Below are positions 52,446-61,707 of a stretch of DNA of 64,000 nt, in pieces. Every line of letters begins with the position of its first letter. The stretch's first letter is position 1. The stretch comes from Caldilineaceae bacterium (lineage in GTDB: Bacteria; Chloroflexota; Anaerolineae; Caldilineales; Caldilineaceae). The position numbers and the translations under genes are program-made. Location of the stretch: NCBI GenBank assembly GCA_022842065.1, contig JALHQH010000042.1, positions 42,021 to 106,020 on the forward strand, read 5' to 3'. The notes under the pieces are model-generated. The model did not search any database, was not told the origin of the DNA, and saw only the letters and a program-made list of their open reading frames with translations.

Positions 52446-53615
52446 ATGAATTTCAAGGTTGCACCGGATGCCTACCAGAAATTGTCGCTGCTACGCGATG
52501 CTACTGATTTTGAGCCGGCTGGTTCGGATCCGTTGAGTGAACAGAAAGCCCCGACGACAGGGGCGCGACCCATGAAGGCGTTGCCCTGCATCTCGGAGGT
52601 AACAACACCAACCGGCAAGAAACCAATTCTGAAGGCGATGATGACCACCGCCTGTGAACGCAACTGCTTCTATTGCCCCTTTCGCGCTGGACGCAGCCAG
52701 ACCAAGCGGATCACCTTTGGTGCGGACGAAATGGCGCGTAGCTTTGACATGTTGCAGCGCGCACAGGTGGTGGATGGACTCTTCCTCTCTTCTGGCATTA
52801 TCAAGGGCAGTGTCACTACCCAAGATAAATTGCTCGATACAGCCGATATTTTACGCCGCAAATATGGCTACCGCGGTTATCTCCACCTCAAGATCATGCC
52901 TGGAGCCGAATATGAGCAGATCCGCCGTGCCATGCAGCTTGCCGACCGCGTTTCGGTCAATTTAGAGGGGGCGACCGCAGAGCGGCTACAACGTTTGGCC
53001 CCCAAAAAGGATTACTGGAACGAACTCTTTCAGCGGTTACAATGGATCAGTGAACTGCGTGCCCGCGAAACGCTGCGGGCGAGCGTGGTGACCCAATTTG
53101 TGGTTGGGGCCGTGGGCGACACTGATCTGGAATTATTACAAGTTAGCGAACATCTCTATCGCCAGTTGGGGCTAGCGCGCACCTACTATTCCGCTTTCCA
53201 CCCCATTCGCCAGACCCCTTTTGAAGATCTGGCCAGCACACCAGCCATACGCCAACATCGGCTCTATCAAGCCAGCTACCTGCTGCGCGACTATAACTGG
53301 CAACTAGAAGATCTGCCCTTTCAAGGTGAGGGCAATCTGCGGCTTGATCTTGATCCAAAACAAGCCTGGGCGGACGAAAATCTGCGCGCCCAACCGCTTG
53401 AGATCAACCGCGCCGACCGCCAAGCGTTGTTACAGGTGCCTGGCATTGGTCCGAAAAGTGCCGATGCGATTGTCAAGGCGCGACAACGCACGCCCTTGAC
53501 GCAGCTTTCACACCTGCATGCAGTTGGTGTGCGTGATGTCGAGCGTACCAGCCGCTATGTCCTGCTCAACGGCAAACAGGCTGCGCAGCAACTGCCCCTT
53601 TTTACCACTGGCTAG
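52446..53615 (+). CDS. Radical SAM protein with C-terminal helix-hairpin-helix (putative DNA modification/repair type)
   Basis: From the ATG at 52446, with AGGAG upstream, the protein has 389 residues. The radical SAM cluster motif is C-E-R-N-C-F-Y-C near residue 72; the barrel contains L-F-L-S-S-G-I and S-V-N-L-E-G. The C-terminal ~70 residues form a helix-hairpin-helix (L-L-Q-V-P-G-I-G-P-K-S-A-D-A-I), which usually binds DNA. This architecture is the group annotated as putative DNA modification/repair radical SAM protein, normally encoded beside a uracil-DNA-glycosylase-like partner. Here the next gene is a DHOD-like protein and no glycosylase partner is visible. Substrate unproven. Confidence 0.88.
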   Translation: MNFKVAPDAYQKLSLLRDATDFEPAGSDPLSEQKAPTTGARPMKALPCISEVTTPTGKKPILKAMMTTACERNCFYCPFRAGRSQTKRITFGADEMARSFDMLQRAQVVDGLFLSSGIIKGSVTTQDKLLDTADILRRKYGYRGYLHLKIMPGAEYEQIRRAMQLADRVSVNLEGATAERLQRLAPKKDYWNELFQRLQWISELRARETLRASVVTQFVVGAVGDTDLELLQVSEHLYRQLGLARTYYSAFHPIRQTPFEDLASTPAIRQHRLYQASYLLRDYNWQLEDLPFQGEGNLRLDLDPKQAWADENLRAQPLEINRADRQALLQVPGIGPKSADAIVKARQRTPLTQLSHLHAVGVRDVERTSRYVLLNGKQAAQQLPLFTTG

Positions 53616-53645
53616 CCACTAAACAACAGCAGAGCAGCGGGCAAA

Positions 53646-54488
53646 CTAGGCCAACGCTTTTGCCAATTGCGCCGGCAAGCCTGGCTCGATCCAGGCAGCA
53701 CTATCGATTTGCAGGGCGTCGGCCCCGGCGGCTAAAACCTGGCATGCCTGGGCCAGGGTATGAATTCCACCAGAGGCGATGAGCGCCAGCCCGAGATCAA
53801 GCCGGGCGACGGCCAGCAAGGCCGCCAGCATTGGGGGAAAGGTAAGTGGCCCATAGAGTTGCCCCTGCACCACCGGCTCGCCCAGCGCAGAAGCTGCGGC
53901 AGCCAGCGGCAAGAGGGAGGACCGCGGCAGTGCCGCTGGCAGCCCCTGCCCCACCACCGCCCCGACAGCACCGGCCATCTGTGCCACGGGGGCGAGTGTC
54001 ACCGCCGTCGCCAGTGGCAATTTGACCCACAGCGGGAGATCGCTCTGCCGATCGATGGTTGTAATTGCACGTTCGAGCCATTCCGCATCGGCCCACAACG
54101 GGACCACGATTTCAAAGGCGCTGACACCGGCCACTGTACTCAATTGCTCGGCAACGGTAGCCAATTGCTGCGGATCGCGATCCACCAATTGCACTACCAC
54201 CGGGCAACCCAGGCGCGGCCAGAGACGGGCAAAACGCTTTACGACTGCGCTCAGCCCGCGATTCTGCTCACTGCCGTTCAGCACAAACCCACCACTCATC
54301 TCAGCCAGCCGTGGCGCGGGTGGACCAGCTTGCCCCCCACGGCGGACCGGGCCTACCACCACTGCGCCGAGTTGGGCCGTGGCCATTTCACTATGAACAG
54401 CCTCGCCCAGACCGATGATACCACCGGCCAATAGAACGGGATTGGCAACGATCAGACCAAGTTTGTGGCCAGGCGCTAGATCAAGCAC
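53646..54488 (-). CDS. Dihydroorotate-dehydrogenase-like TIM-barrel protein lacking usual active-site motif
   Basis: The 280-residue protein follows the class 1 dihydroorotate dehydrogenase fold: N-P-V-L-L-A-G-G near the start, L-N-G-S-E-Q-N-R-G near residue 70, L-W-V-K-L-P near 150, and the late flavin-phosphate loop I-A-S-G-G-I-H-T near 240 with A-G-A-D-A-L-Q-I-D. The catalytic-base loop (S-C-P-N in class 1 enzymes) is not evident; the equivalent region reads E-I-V-V-P-L-W-A-D. It may bind FMN yet catalyse another reaction, or be a degenerate paralogue. It starts 12 bases downstream of the lipoprotein gene on the same strand. Confidence 0.65.
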   Translation of the reverse strand: MLDLAPGHKLGLIVANPVLLAGGIIGLGEAVHSEMATAQLGAVVVGPVRRGGQAGPPAPRLAEMSGGFVLNGSEQNRGLSAVVKRFARLWPRLGCPVVVQLVDRDPQQLATVAEQLSTVAGVSAFEIVVPLWADAEWLERAITTIDRQSDLPLWVKLPLATAVTLAPVAQMAGAVGAVVGQGLPAALPRSSLLPLAAAASALGEPVVQGQLYGPLTFPPMLAALLAVARLDLGLALIASGGIHTLAQACQVLAAGADALQIDSAAWIEPGLPAQLAKALA

Positions 54489-54500
54489 AGGGGTCTCACC

Positions 54501-55292
54501 TTATTCAGGACGGAAAGTACCGATAATTTGGTCAAAGGTTGGCTCTTTCGCCGTGCGTTGGTCAAGCGGCGCAACCAGGGTCATCACATAGATCTGATCG
54601 TTGGCCAGCAGTGCAACGACTTTGGCAAAGAGGCTGTTATCGATCCCGACCGCACTCAGGTTGGCGGTAGCGGTGCTGCGAACCGCCGGCAAGTTGTTGA
54701 TCGTTACTGTTTCCACGGCACCAATCGTCACCTCATTCCCCAGCGCACCGACATTCTGTTCGATCAGCTGCTGAACCTGTGCGGCGGCAGCTTCCGCGCT
54801 ATAACCAGGGGCGGCAACCACACTGACATTCAGCAGGGTTGGTAGGCCGCCAAACATGACGGCGGTCAGATCAGTGATATAAAGTTGACCAAACGCCTGA
54901 CCTTCGGGGCTAGCTAAAAACTCATTTAGTGCCGTTAACTGTTCCCCCAACCCCAGCAAGCCGGCCATGGTCTGCACCTGCCCACCGCGCAGATTTAGTT
55001 CACTCCAACCATCGGGTACAGCAAAAGAATAGCCCAGTCGCTCATCAGACACAACCGTAAAATCTGGCGGAATGCTCACTTGGGGCGTTGGCGCCGGGGT
55101 TGTGCCTGGAAGTGGCGTAGGGGGCGGCAATGGGGTCGGCGTTGCCGTCGGCACGGGCGTTGCCGTTGCAGCGGCAAAGGGGGATCCGCCACCACAGCCG
55201 GTAACACTCAAGAGCAACAGCAGCCCCAAGAGCGGTACCACCAGCGGACGATGCAGGTAGCGCAGTGGGTGGAAATTCCATAAAGTCGGCAA
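54501..55292 (-). CDS. Lipoprotein with PsbP/DcrB-like domain
   Basis: The 263-residue protein has a signal peptide with lipobox S-V-T-G-C (Cys near residue 33), followed by a Thr/Pro-rich linker (about 38-72) and a globular domain starting F-T-V-V-S-D-E-R-L-G-Y-S-F-A-V-P-D-G-W-S-E. That beginning is typical of PsbP/DcrB-type alpha-beta-alpha domains, which accompany photosystem II in plants but are widespread bacterial lipoproteins of unknown function. It would be anchored outside the membrane. It may be transcribed with the downstream DHOD-like gene. Confidence 0.78.
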   Translation of the reverse strand: MPTLWNFHPLRYLHRPLVVPLLGLLLLLSVTGCGGGSPFAAATATPVPTATPTPLPPPTPLPGTTPAPTPQVSIPPDFTVVSDERLGYSFAVPDGWSELNLRGGQVQTMAGLLGLGEQLTALNEFLASPEGQAFGQLYITDLTAVMFGGLPTLLNVSVVAAPGYSAEAAAAQVQQLIEQNVGALGNEVTIGAVETVTINNLPAVRSTATANLSAVGIDNSLFAKVVALLANDQIYVMTLVAPLDQRTAKEPTFDQIIGTFRPE

Positions 55293-55361
55293 AGTTATCT
55301 CCTTTTAGCCTTGGTGGCACAGATACGTTCATACATTAATTGTAGGAAAGATAAAAAAGTT

Positions 55362-57467
55362 TCAGAATAAGCGGGTGGCTGTCGCAAAGATGAAAAGCGG
55401 CTCATGGTTGCTAATCAGTGCATGGTAATCCAAAAGTAGCCAGCCGCCCGTAAATTTCTGCAGCACCGCATTAAAAACCAACGCTTCCGGCATACGGGCC
55501 ATGCCCAGCAGCGGGGCAACCCCGACCCGCTGCCAGGCTTCGGCAAAAACGCCCTTCGGCACAAAACGCAGATCTTCTGGGGCCGCAAAGAGTGCGGTTG
55601 GTTGGGGTTGCGCACGGCGTAACGTCAGATCGACCACTTCCCAAGCACTAATCGCGCCCTGGCTCGCATTGCCACCGGCTTGATCATAGCCAATGAAGAC
55701 AAGTTCCAGGCTGGGCAGGTAGAGCATATAACCCTGCTCATAGCGCAGGTACGCGCCGCTCATACTTTGGGCCACGCTCGTAGCACAACGAAACCCGGTC
55801 GCCATTTCCGGCGCAAGGGTGATTAGAAAAGGCTGGAGCCGAGGATCGATGGGGGCAGCACAGACAGTCTGTTCAAGCGGGGGACCAGTAGTTGGAGCGG
55901 CAGTCGGGGTCACAACTGATGCCCGCAGCGGCGCAATAGTTTGCGGACGTGGCAGTTGCGTTGGGGCGGGTGCGGTGGGGATCAGCAGTGCGCCACCACT
56001 GGTGGCCGCTCGGTTCAAACGGCGCGCTGAAGGTACAACCCGTTCGGGGACGCGACGACCCACGGCCGGCACCACAAGGGGGGTGGCGACAAAAGGCACC
56101 ACGGCCAGCGGTTTTACCGCCGGCATCGTGCTAGCCAACACCTGGGTTGGTTCGATCAACGCGGCCGGTTTCCAGAAGCGCTGTAACGCGCCGGCAATCA
56201 GATCACTCCAATAGAACCAAATCACGACAATCGTAATGATCGTTAGCAGCAGCGAAAGCAGGGTGCTTGCGACGCGCTGCAAACGATGATCAAGTTGCTG
56301 ATCAAAGTGAGGATCAGCGGGATAGGCCAAGACAGCGGTCTCTAGCGTTGCCGGCGGGTTAGGCGGTGGAGCCTTGACCGGAAGGATTGCCAATGGCGCA
56401 GGCGTGGCCGGCACTAGTACACTCCGCTTTCCGGTGAAGCTGGGCCGTTCACTCGTCAACGCCAGTTCGAGCGTTAGGGTACTGTCCCCTTCACGTTCAC
56501 TAGTAGTCAAGGTATCGTGTGCGGGATCAATGCCCAGAGCCAGATCGCGCGCCATCTCCTCGGCGCTCTGGTAGCGGTCAGCAGGCTCCTTGGCGAGCGT
56601 GCGTTGGAGGATCTGAATATGGCGCGGCGCCAGCTGACGCCCGATCTCTTCGCTGATGGTGACCGGTTCATAGACATGGGCATGGAGGATCTGCACCGTA
56701 GAGCCACTAAAGGGCTGACGCCCGGTAATACAACGATAGAAGAGTGCGCCCAGAGCATAGATATCGGCGCGGTGATCAATATCACGCTGACCGCGCGCTT
56801 GTTCAGGGGCCATAAAGGCCGGTGTGCCAACGGTGCGCCCGGCACTGGTTAACTCAGGGGCATCAAGCGCACGGGCAATCCCAAAGTCACTCAGGAGCGG
56901 CACGATTGGGTATTCAAGCGCATCCAAAACAACATTGTTAGGTTCGTCTGCACCAACCGAGCGCAATAGAATATTACTAGGCTTAACATCGCGGTGAATC
57001 ACCCCCTGGCGATGGGCATAGACCAGGGCACGCGCAATCGGTTCGAGGAGGCGACAACTATCTTCGGGCGAGAAACGTCGGCGAATGGCAAGCATGGCGG
57101 CCAGATCTTCGCCTTCCACCAACTCCATGGCAATATAAGCAGTATCAGCGCCAGGTGTCACCCCAACGCGCAAGGTGCGGACAATGTTGGGATGAAGCAG
57201 ACGTGCTGCCGTTTGGGCCTCATGCCGAAAGCGGTTGTATAGTTTTTCGTCGTTGCCATGCAGCAGAATCTTGAGGGCCACAGCAAAACCGTCCACCGTA
57301 TCATAGGCCTGATAGACGGTGGTGACGCCACCACGACCCAAACGTTGCTGGATCCGGTAACGGCCCAATTCGCGGCCGGTTAGATTTAGAAAACCTGGTT
57401 CGCGGCCCCCCTCATCGGCGCTGCTACGAATTTCTAGTTCACCCACTGAATTGCATGCTCCAACCAC
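55362..57467 (-). CDS. Membrane Ser/Thr protein kinase (PknB-like) with unknown extracellular domain
   Basis: The 701-residue protein has a kinase domain (about 34-305): glycine loop G-R-G-G-V-T-T-V-Y, Lys in V-A-L-K-I-L, catalytic H-R-D-V-K-P-S-N, and D-F-G-I-A-R-A. A single membrane span lies at about 400-425. The outer part begins with a Pro/Thr-rich linker and ends in a ~170-residue domain I do not recognise, with two cysteines (C-A-A-P and F-R-C-A). A GTG at 57446 is an alternative start; either start overlaps the end of the upstream kinase gene, so the two kinases are translationally coupled. Confidence 0.88.
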   Translation of the reverse strand: MVGACNSVGELEIRSSADEGGREPGFLNLTGRELGRYRIQQRLGRGGVTTVYQAYDTVDGFAVALKILLHGNDEKLYNRFRHEAQTAARLLHPNIVRTLRVGVTPGADTAYIAMELVEGEDLAAMLAIRRRFSPEDSCRLLEPIARALVYAHRQGVIHRDVKPSNILLRSVGADEPNNVVLDALEYPIVPLLSDFGIARALDAPELTSAGRTVGTPAFMAPEQARGQRDIDHRADIYALGALFYRCITGRQPFSGSTVQILHAHVYEPVTISEEIGRQLAPRHIQILQRTLAKEPADRYQSAEEMARDLALGIDPAHDTLTTSEREGDSTLTLELALTSERPSFTGKRSVLVPATPAPLAILPVKAPPPNPPATLETAVLAYPADPHFDQQLDHRLQRVASTLLSLLLTIITIVVIWFYWSDLIAGALQRFWKPAALIEPTQVLASTMPAVKPLAVVPFVATPLVVPAVGRRVPERVVPSARRLNRAATSGGALLIPTAPAPTQLPRPQTIAPLRASVVTPTAAPTTGPPLEQTVCAAPIDPRLQPFLITLAPEMATGFRCATSVAQSMSGAYLRYEQGYMLYLPSLELVFIGYDQAGGNASQGAISAWEVVDLTLRRAQPQPTALFAAPEDLRFVPKGVFAEAWQRVGVAPLLGMARMPEALVFNAVLQKFTGGWLLLDYHALISNHEPLFIFATATRLF

Positions 57468-60463
57468 TTTAGCAGTACACCATTGATAGGCATCAGTAAC
57501 TCGGCATCGCCACCAGCAAGTGGTACGGTGTAGATATTCCAGGTCCCACCGCGATCGCTGGCAAAAGCAACCAAGGTTCCACTCGGACTGAGCGTGGGCA
57601 AACCATCCTGTGCCCCAGGGGCAGATAAGGGCAACAACTCATCACTCTCTAGATCCAGGCGGAGGATATCCCAATCAAGCTCACTGATCTGGCGCATAAA
57701 GATGATGTAGCGACCATCAAGACTCCAAATAGGCCGCCGGTCTTGCCCACTGGTCAAGCGACGCAACAGAGTGCCGTTGCTATCCATCAACCACAGCCCG
57801 GGATCATTCCCGGTCGCGCCGGTGAAGCGATAGGCGATCAGCGTCCCATTCGGCGACCAGGCCGGATCCTCCCCCCGTCCAATTTCGCGTTTGCTTGTAT
57901 CGTCAAAGCTAGCAGTCGTGATAAAGATGCGGGGTTTCGGATCGCCGTTGTCTTTACTGGAAAAAACGAGTTGATTGGTGGTAGCGTTCCAGCGCGGAGG
58001 GCTATCGGCGGAATCTTCAATGGCACCCGTATAGCGATTGAAGGAATCCGTCGGGGCACGGCCACTCAACCAATTGATGCCACTTAACCCATCCTCGCCT
58101 GGCCGCCAGCTATAAAAGGCCAGGGTTGAACCAAAGACAGAAGGTTGTGCGCCCCCCTCTACTAGCAGTGTCGTCACCGTTGCGCTGGGAACGACGGTCC
58201 GATAAATCCGATAGGCGCCGCCTTCCTGCGTTGAATAGAAGATCTGGCCGGTGAGGGGCTCTGACGGTGGAGTGAGCGTTGCGGTCCCACGGATCTCGTC
58301 ACACGCTTTGCGATAGTCGGCCAGCTCTTCACTGCTGCGCGCATTAGTGGCAAGGCCGGTCACGGCCAATAGCGCATCAAAGGCCGCACAGTAAGCACCA
58401 CTTTCGGCCCGATCGCGTGCATAAGCCAGGTAGGCTTGGGATAATTGCTCAGTCGCCGCAAGTTTAAGCACCGCCGTGGTATTAAAGTAGTCGGTGGTGG
58501 CGCGGGCTAACGTAGTGATCACGGCACTGTCAGGCTGCAGGGTGACGGCGGCGTCCAGATAATAGGTGGCCGTCAACAGATTATTCGCTTGGATATAAGC
58601 ATTGGCCGAGCCGATATAGCTGTCGACTAGGATCCGTTGCATCTCGTCCTGGGTAAAAACAGATTGCCAGCTTGACCAAAAGCGCGCATCGGGTAGCCCC
58701 ATCATACCCACATAGGCCAACCGAGCCTGGACAGGCGGCGTCAAGCCGCCGCGCCCAAGCGATTCGATTTTCCCTTCCAAGACTAGGATATCGAGCAGAA
58801 AATAACGTGCAAGTCCCCAATCACCAATCCGGTAATAATGCTCCACATCATCCCAAGTGGATAAAACATCGAGCGGTTGATTGGTCTCACTGATGGCCGT
58901 CGTCGTCGAGGTCGGGGCCGTATTCGTAATCCCGGTCGTCTGACTGTTAGCAACAGTTGAGGTCACAACAGCATTGCTAATGACAGCCGTGGTGGTTATA
59001 TTCTGAGCACCATTAACAATGGGCGGGGCCGTGGGCGCAGTAATGGCAGCGCTTGATGTAAGCGCAGTGCCGGCAACCAAGCCACTGCTGGTTGGTGTCT
59101 GGCTTGCTGTGATCGCAAGCGGCTGGCTGGCGACCAGCGTAGGCGGATCGCTGGAGACGGCACCAGTGGGATTGACAAAGGGCAAAATCGTCGTAATGGC
59201 CAGTGTACCTAAACCAACCAATGCGATCGAGACAAGAATACCCATGCCAATCACCAGCCAATTCGTGCGGCGACTGACATTGCGTTTGGCAGTGACAGGG
59301 TTCAGATTAGTCGATTTAGTGGCAGCGCTGGCTGGCGGCACCCACGGAATCAGCGGTCGGGCGGGTGCGTTGCCCACACCGGCAACGAGCACTTGGGTGG
59401 CAACATTTTCCAAGCTAGACGAGGCAGCATGGAGCATCGGCATGGTCAAAGTAGAATCGGCCACAGCCTTTGTCCTGCCACCTGTTTGGCCGATCAGCAG
59501 ATCCAGATCATTGGCCAACAGTGCAACATCGCGATAACGGTCGGCCGGCTCTTTTTGCAAAGAACGGCGGAGAATCTCAAGAATCGGACCCGGCACAGCC
59601 TGGGCAACTATTTCGGGAATAGTCAACGGCTCATAGACATGCGCATGCAGAATTTGCGTGGTCGCACCCACAAAAGGGGGGCGTCCCACCAGACAGCGGT
59701 AAAGCACTGCGCCCATCGAATAGATATCGGCGCGCCCATCCAACTCACGCGTACCCGCGCATTGTTCGGGTGACATATAGGCCGGGGTACCGATCGTGCG
59801 GCCGGCGGCAGTCAATTCTGGGGCGTCGAGGGCACGGGCAATGCCAAAATCCGAGAGGAGTGGGATCACTGCATAGTTGGTATCTGTGATCGGTACACTG
59901 TCAGCCGTACCGACGGGCACGCGCCGCAAGAGAATATTGCTGGGCTTAACATCGCGATGCACAATGCCCTTGGCATGGGCGTGGGCGAGGGCGCGCGCAA
60001 TCGGAGCCAACAGTCGGCAGGCATCCAGCACACTGATCTTATGCCGTTGCTCTAACAACGCGCTCAGGCTATCACCTTCCACCATCTCCATGGCGATATA
60101 GGTGATGCCATCTTCACTCTGGCCGGAGCCGAGGGTACGCACAATATGGGGATGATCCAATGTACCCACGGTGCGCGCTTCGACCCGGAAACGTTCACGT
60201 AAAATCGTATCGGCACTTGGATTCAACAATTTCAGGGCGACCGGCGCCTTGCTCTGCAGTTCAATGCCGCGGTAAACAATGGCCATCGCGCCGCCGCCCA
60301 AACGCGTCTTCAGGAGATAGTTGCCTAATTGGCGACCAGTTAATTCACTGAAGCCGGCGCCGACTTCGTGCGCGTCACTTTCACGCCCTGGCGCGGCAGC
60401 CGCGGTCGCGTGTACTTCGGGTTGCTCTTCTTGATCCGAGTGATCAGCCACAGCTTTATTCAT
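57434..60463 (-). CDS. Membrane Ser/Thr protein kinase with TolB-like beta-propeller
   Basis: The 1009-residue protein has an acidic N-terminus, then a kinase domain (about 48-320) with G-G-G-A-M-A-I-V-Y, V-A-L-K-L-L-N, H-R-D-V-K-P-S-N and D-F-G-I-A-R-A, all intact. A Thr/Ser/Pro-rich juxtamembrane region precedes one span at about 405-430. Outside lie a Thr-rich linker, a helical region (about 530-700, with repeat-like alanine-rich helices), and a WD40/TolB-like propeller (about 745-1000) showing P-S-V-F-G-S-T-L-A-F-Y, P-A-W-S-P-N-G-T-L-I-A-Y and L-S-P-S-G-T-L-V-A-F-A-S-D. It overlaps the next kinase gene by 34 bases. Likely a sensor of envelope signals. Confidence 0.9.
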   Translation of the reverse strand: MNKAVADHSDQEEQPEVHATAAAAPGRESDAHEVGAGFSELTGRQLGNYLLKTRLGGGAMAIVYRGIELQSKAPVALKLLNPSADTILRERFRVEARTVGTLDHPHIVRTLGSGQSEDGITYIAMEMVEGDSLSALLEQRHKISVLDACRLLAPIARALAHAHAKGIVHRDVKPSNILLRRVPVGTADSVPITDTNYAVIPLLSDFGIARALDAPELTAAGRTIGTPAYMSPEQCAGTRELDGRADIYSMGAVLYRCLVGRPPFVGATTQILHAHVYEPLTIPEIVAQAVPGPILEILRRSLQKEPADRYRDVALLANDLDLLIGQTGGRTKAVADSTLTMPMLHAASSSLENVATQVLVAGVGNAPARPLIPWVPPASAATKSTNLNPVTAKRNVSRRTNWLVIGMGILVSIALVGLGTLAITTILPFVNPTGAVSSDPPTLVASQPLAITASQTPTSSGLVAGTALTSSAAITAPTAPPIVNGAQNITTTAVISNAVVTSTVANSQTTGITNTAPTSTTTAISETNQPLDVLSTWDDVEHYYRIGDWGLARYFLLDILVLEGKIESLGRGGLTPPVQARLAYVGMMGLPDARFWSSWQSVFTQDEMQRILVDSYIGSANAYIQANNLLTATYYLDAAVTLQPDSAVITTLARATTDYFNTTAVLKLAATEQLSQAYLAYARDRAESGAYCAAFDALLAVTGLATNARSSEELADYRKACDEIRGTATLTPPSEPLTGQIFYSTQEGGAYRIYRTVVPSATVTTLLVEGGAQPSVFGSTLAFYSWRPGEDGLSGINWLSGRAPTDSFNRYTGAIEDSADSPPRWNATTNQLVFSSKDNGDPKPRIFITTASFDDTSKREIGRGEDPAWSPNGTLIAYRFTGATGNDPGLWLMDSNGTLLRRLTSGQDRRPIWSLDGRYIIFMRQISELDWDILRLDLESDELLPLSAPGAQDGLPTLSPSGTLVAFASDRGGTWNIYTVPLAGGDAELLMPINGVLLKWLEHAIQWVN

Positions 60464-60929
60464 ACGTCTATCAAAAGCGTCTATCTACAGTGCGCTCTGC
60501 TTCAAAACGGCAGCCACTTGCGCTGGGAGGGAAAAGTGAGCATGCCATTTTTCGAAACGACCGCTGGTTAATCAAAAGTTTTCACCACTGGTTTATTATA
60601 CTCAAAATTAGCCTAATTAGATATTTGACGAACGTTTGAACGGCAACAGTTTGCAACCTGCGCCATTCATCGTTACAATAAAAGTGCGTCAAGGCGCACC
60701 GCCACCAGTTGTAGCCAGACTAATAGCCACACGACCGGTATAGCGCCAAGCCAAAGCCAAGGGGTAAAGCAGGCAGGATTGCTCCATTCAGCGCACTATC
60801 ATCGCGTAGTTGCAGGGTATATGCCCAATATACGTTTCAATTGCGTAAAAGTTATCATCAATTAATTGCGCTCTAAACAGTGGGTAAATGTAGGAGTGCA
60901 ATGGAATTCGTCTAGAGTAGGAAATTATT
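60464..60929. other. Divergent intergenic region between kinase and FHA regulator
   Basis: About 465 bases holding the presumed promoters of both genes. I see AT-rich stretches but no promoter pair of clear quality, no RNA gene and no repeat. Confidence 0.4.
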
Positions 60930-61574
60930 GTGAGTCGATTTGGCCGATTAATCTGTACGAGTGGATCCAAAGCTGGTACTGAATATGAACTGATTGACGA
61001 GCTGATTACCGTAGGTCGCTCCGCGCAGTCGCATGTGGTGCTGGATGATCAGTTTGCCTCACGCCACCACGCCGAGATTCATCGCCATGAAAATGCCTAT
61101 CAGGTCCATGATCTACAGAGCAAAAATGGCGTATTAGTCGATGGTGTACGCATCTCTTCCGGCGCAACGGTCTGGCTGCAGGATGGCAGCGAAGTGCAAT
61201 TTGCCTCGACGCGCTTCCGCTTCTACGATCCATCGGCGACCATGACGGCACCCTCGTTGATTGCCGTACGCGAGCCAGGCTTGCGCGTCGATATGAATAC
61301 ACGCCAGGTCTTTGTCGATGGGATCTTGCTCGATCCGCCGCTGAGCACCAAACAGTTTGATCTGATCTGGTTTCTTTACCAAAATCGCGGGCGGGTAGTG
61401 AGTAAGGATGAGATTGCGCAGGCAGTCTGGCCGGAGATGCAGGGCGAAGTTTATGATGCGAACATTGATCGCATGATCAGCCGCGTGCGCAGCCGCATCG
61501 AGCCGGAGACTGAAGATGATCCCCGCTTTGTCGCCACGATTCGTGGGTACGGCTATCGTTTATTGGTGGATTAA
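60930..61574 (+). CDS. FHA domain - winged-helix transcriptional regulator
   Basis: The gene starts at GTG 60930 (AGGAAATT upstream) and encodes 214 residues. The FHA domain (about 5-95) has all key residues: T-V-G-R-S, S-R-H-H-A-E-I-H, and L-Q-S-K-N-G-V-L-V-D-G, which bind phosphothreonine peptides. Residues ~110-212 form an OmpR/PhoB-type winged helix (S-T-K-Q-F-D-L-I-W-F-L, R-V-V-S-K-D-E-I-A-Q-A-V-W and a final I-R-G-Y-G-Y-R-L). The combination, like EmbR in mycobacteria in the opposite domain order, suggests a transcription factor controlled by Ser/Thr phosphorylation, and it stands divergent to the two kinases. Confidence 0.92.
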   Translation: MSRFGRLICTSGSKAGTEYELIDELITVGRSAQSHVVLDDQFASRHHAEIHRHENAYQVHDLQSKNGVLVDGVRISSGATVWLQDGSEVQFASTRFRFYDPSATMTAPSLIAVREPGLRVDMNTRQVFVDGILLDPPLSTKQFDLIWFLYQNRGRVVSKDEIAQAVWPEMQGEVYDANIDRMISRVRSRIEPETEDDPRFVATIRGYGYRLLVD

Positions 61575-61586
61575 CAACTTAAAGAT

Positions 61587-61619
61587 AAAAAGCCGATTTT
61601 TGTAAAAAATCGGCTTTTT
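61587..61619. terminator. Bidirectional intrinsic terminator
   Basis: A 15-bp perfect stem AAAAAGCCGATTTTT with its complement and a GTA loop, giving a U-rich end in both directions. It serves the FHA gene (+) and probably the ABC-F gene (-). Confidence 0.9.
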
Positions 61620-61707
61620 ATTTTAGTATATGCCCCTTGTACCTTGCCCGATCCAGTTGCCGGCAAGTGCGCCACATCCCACCATCCATGTTACGCCTTG
61701 GCGGCGC

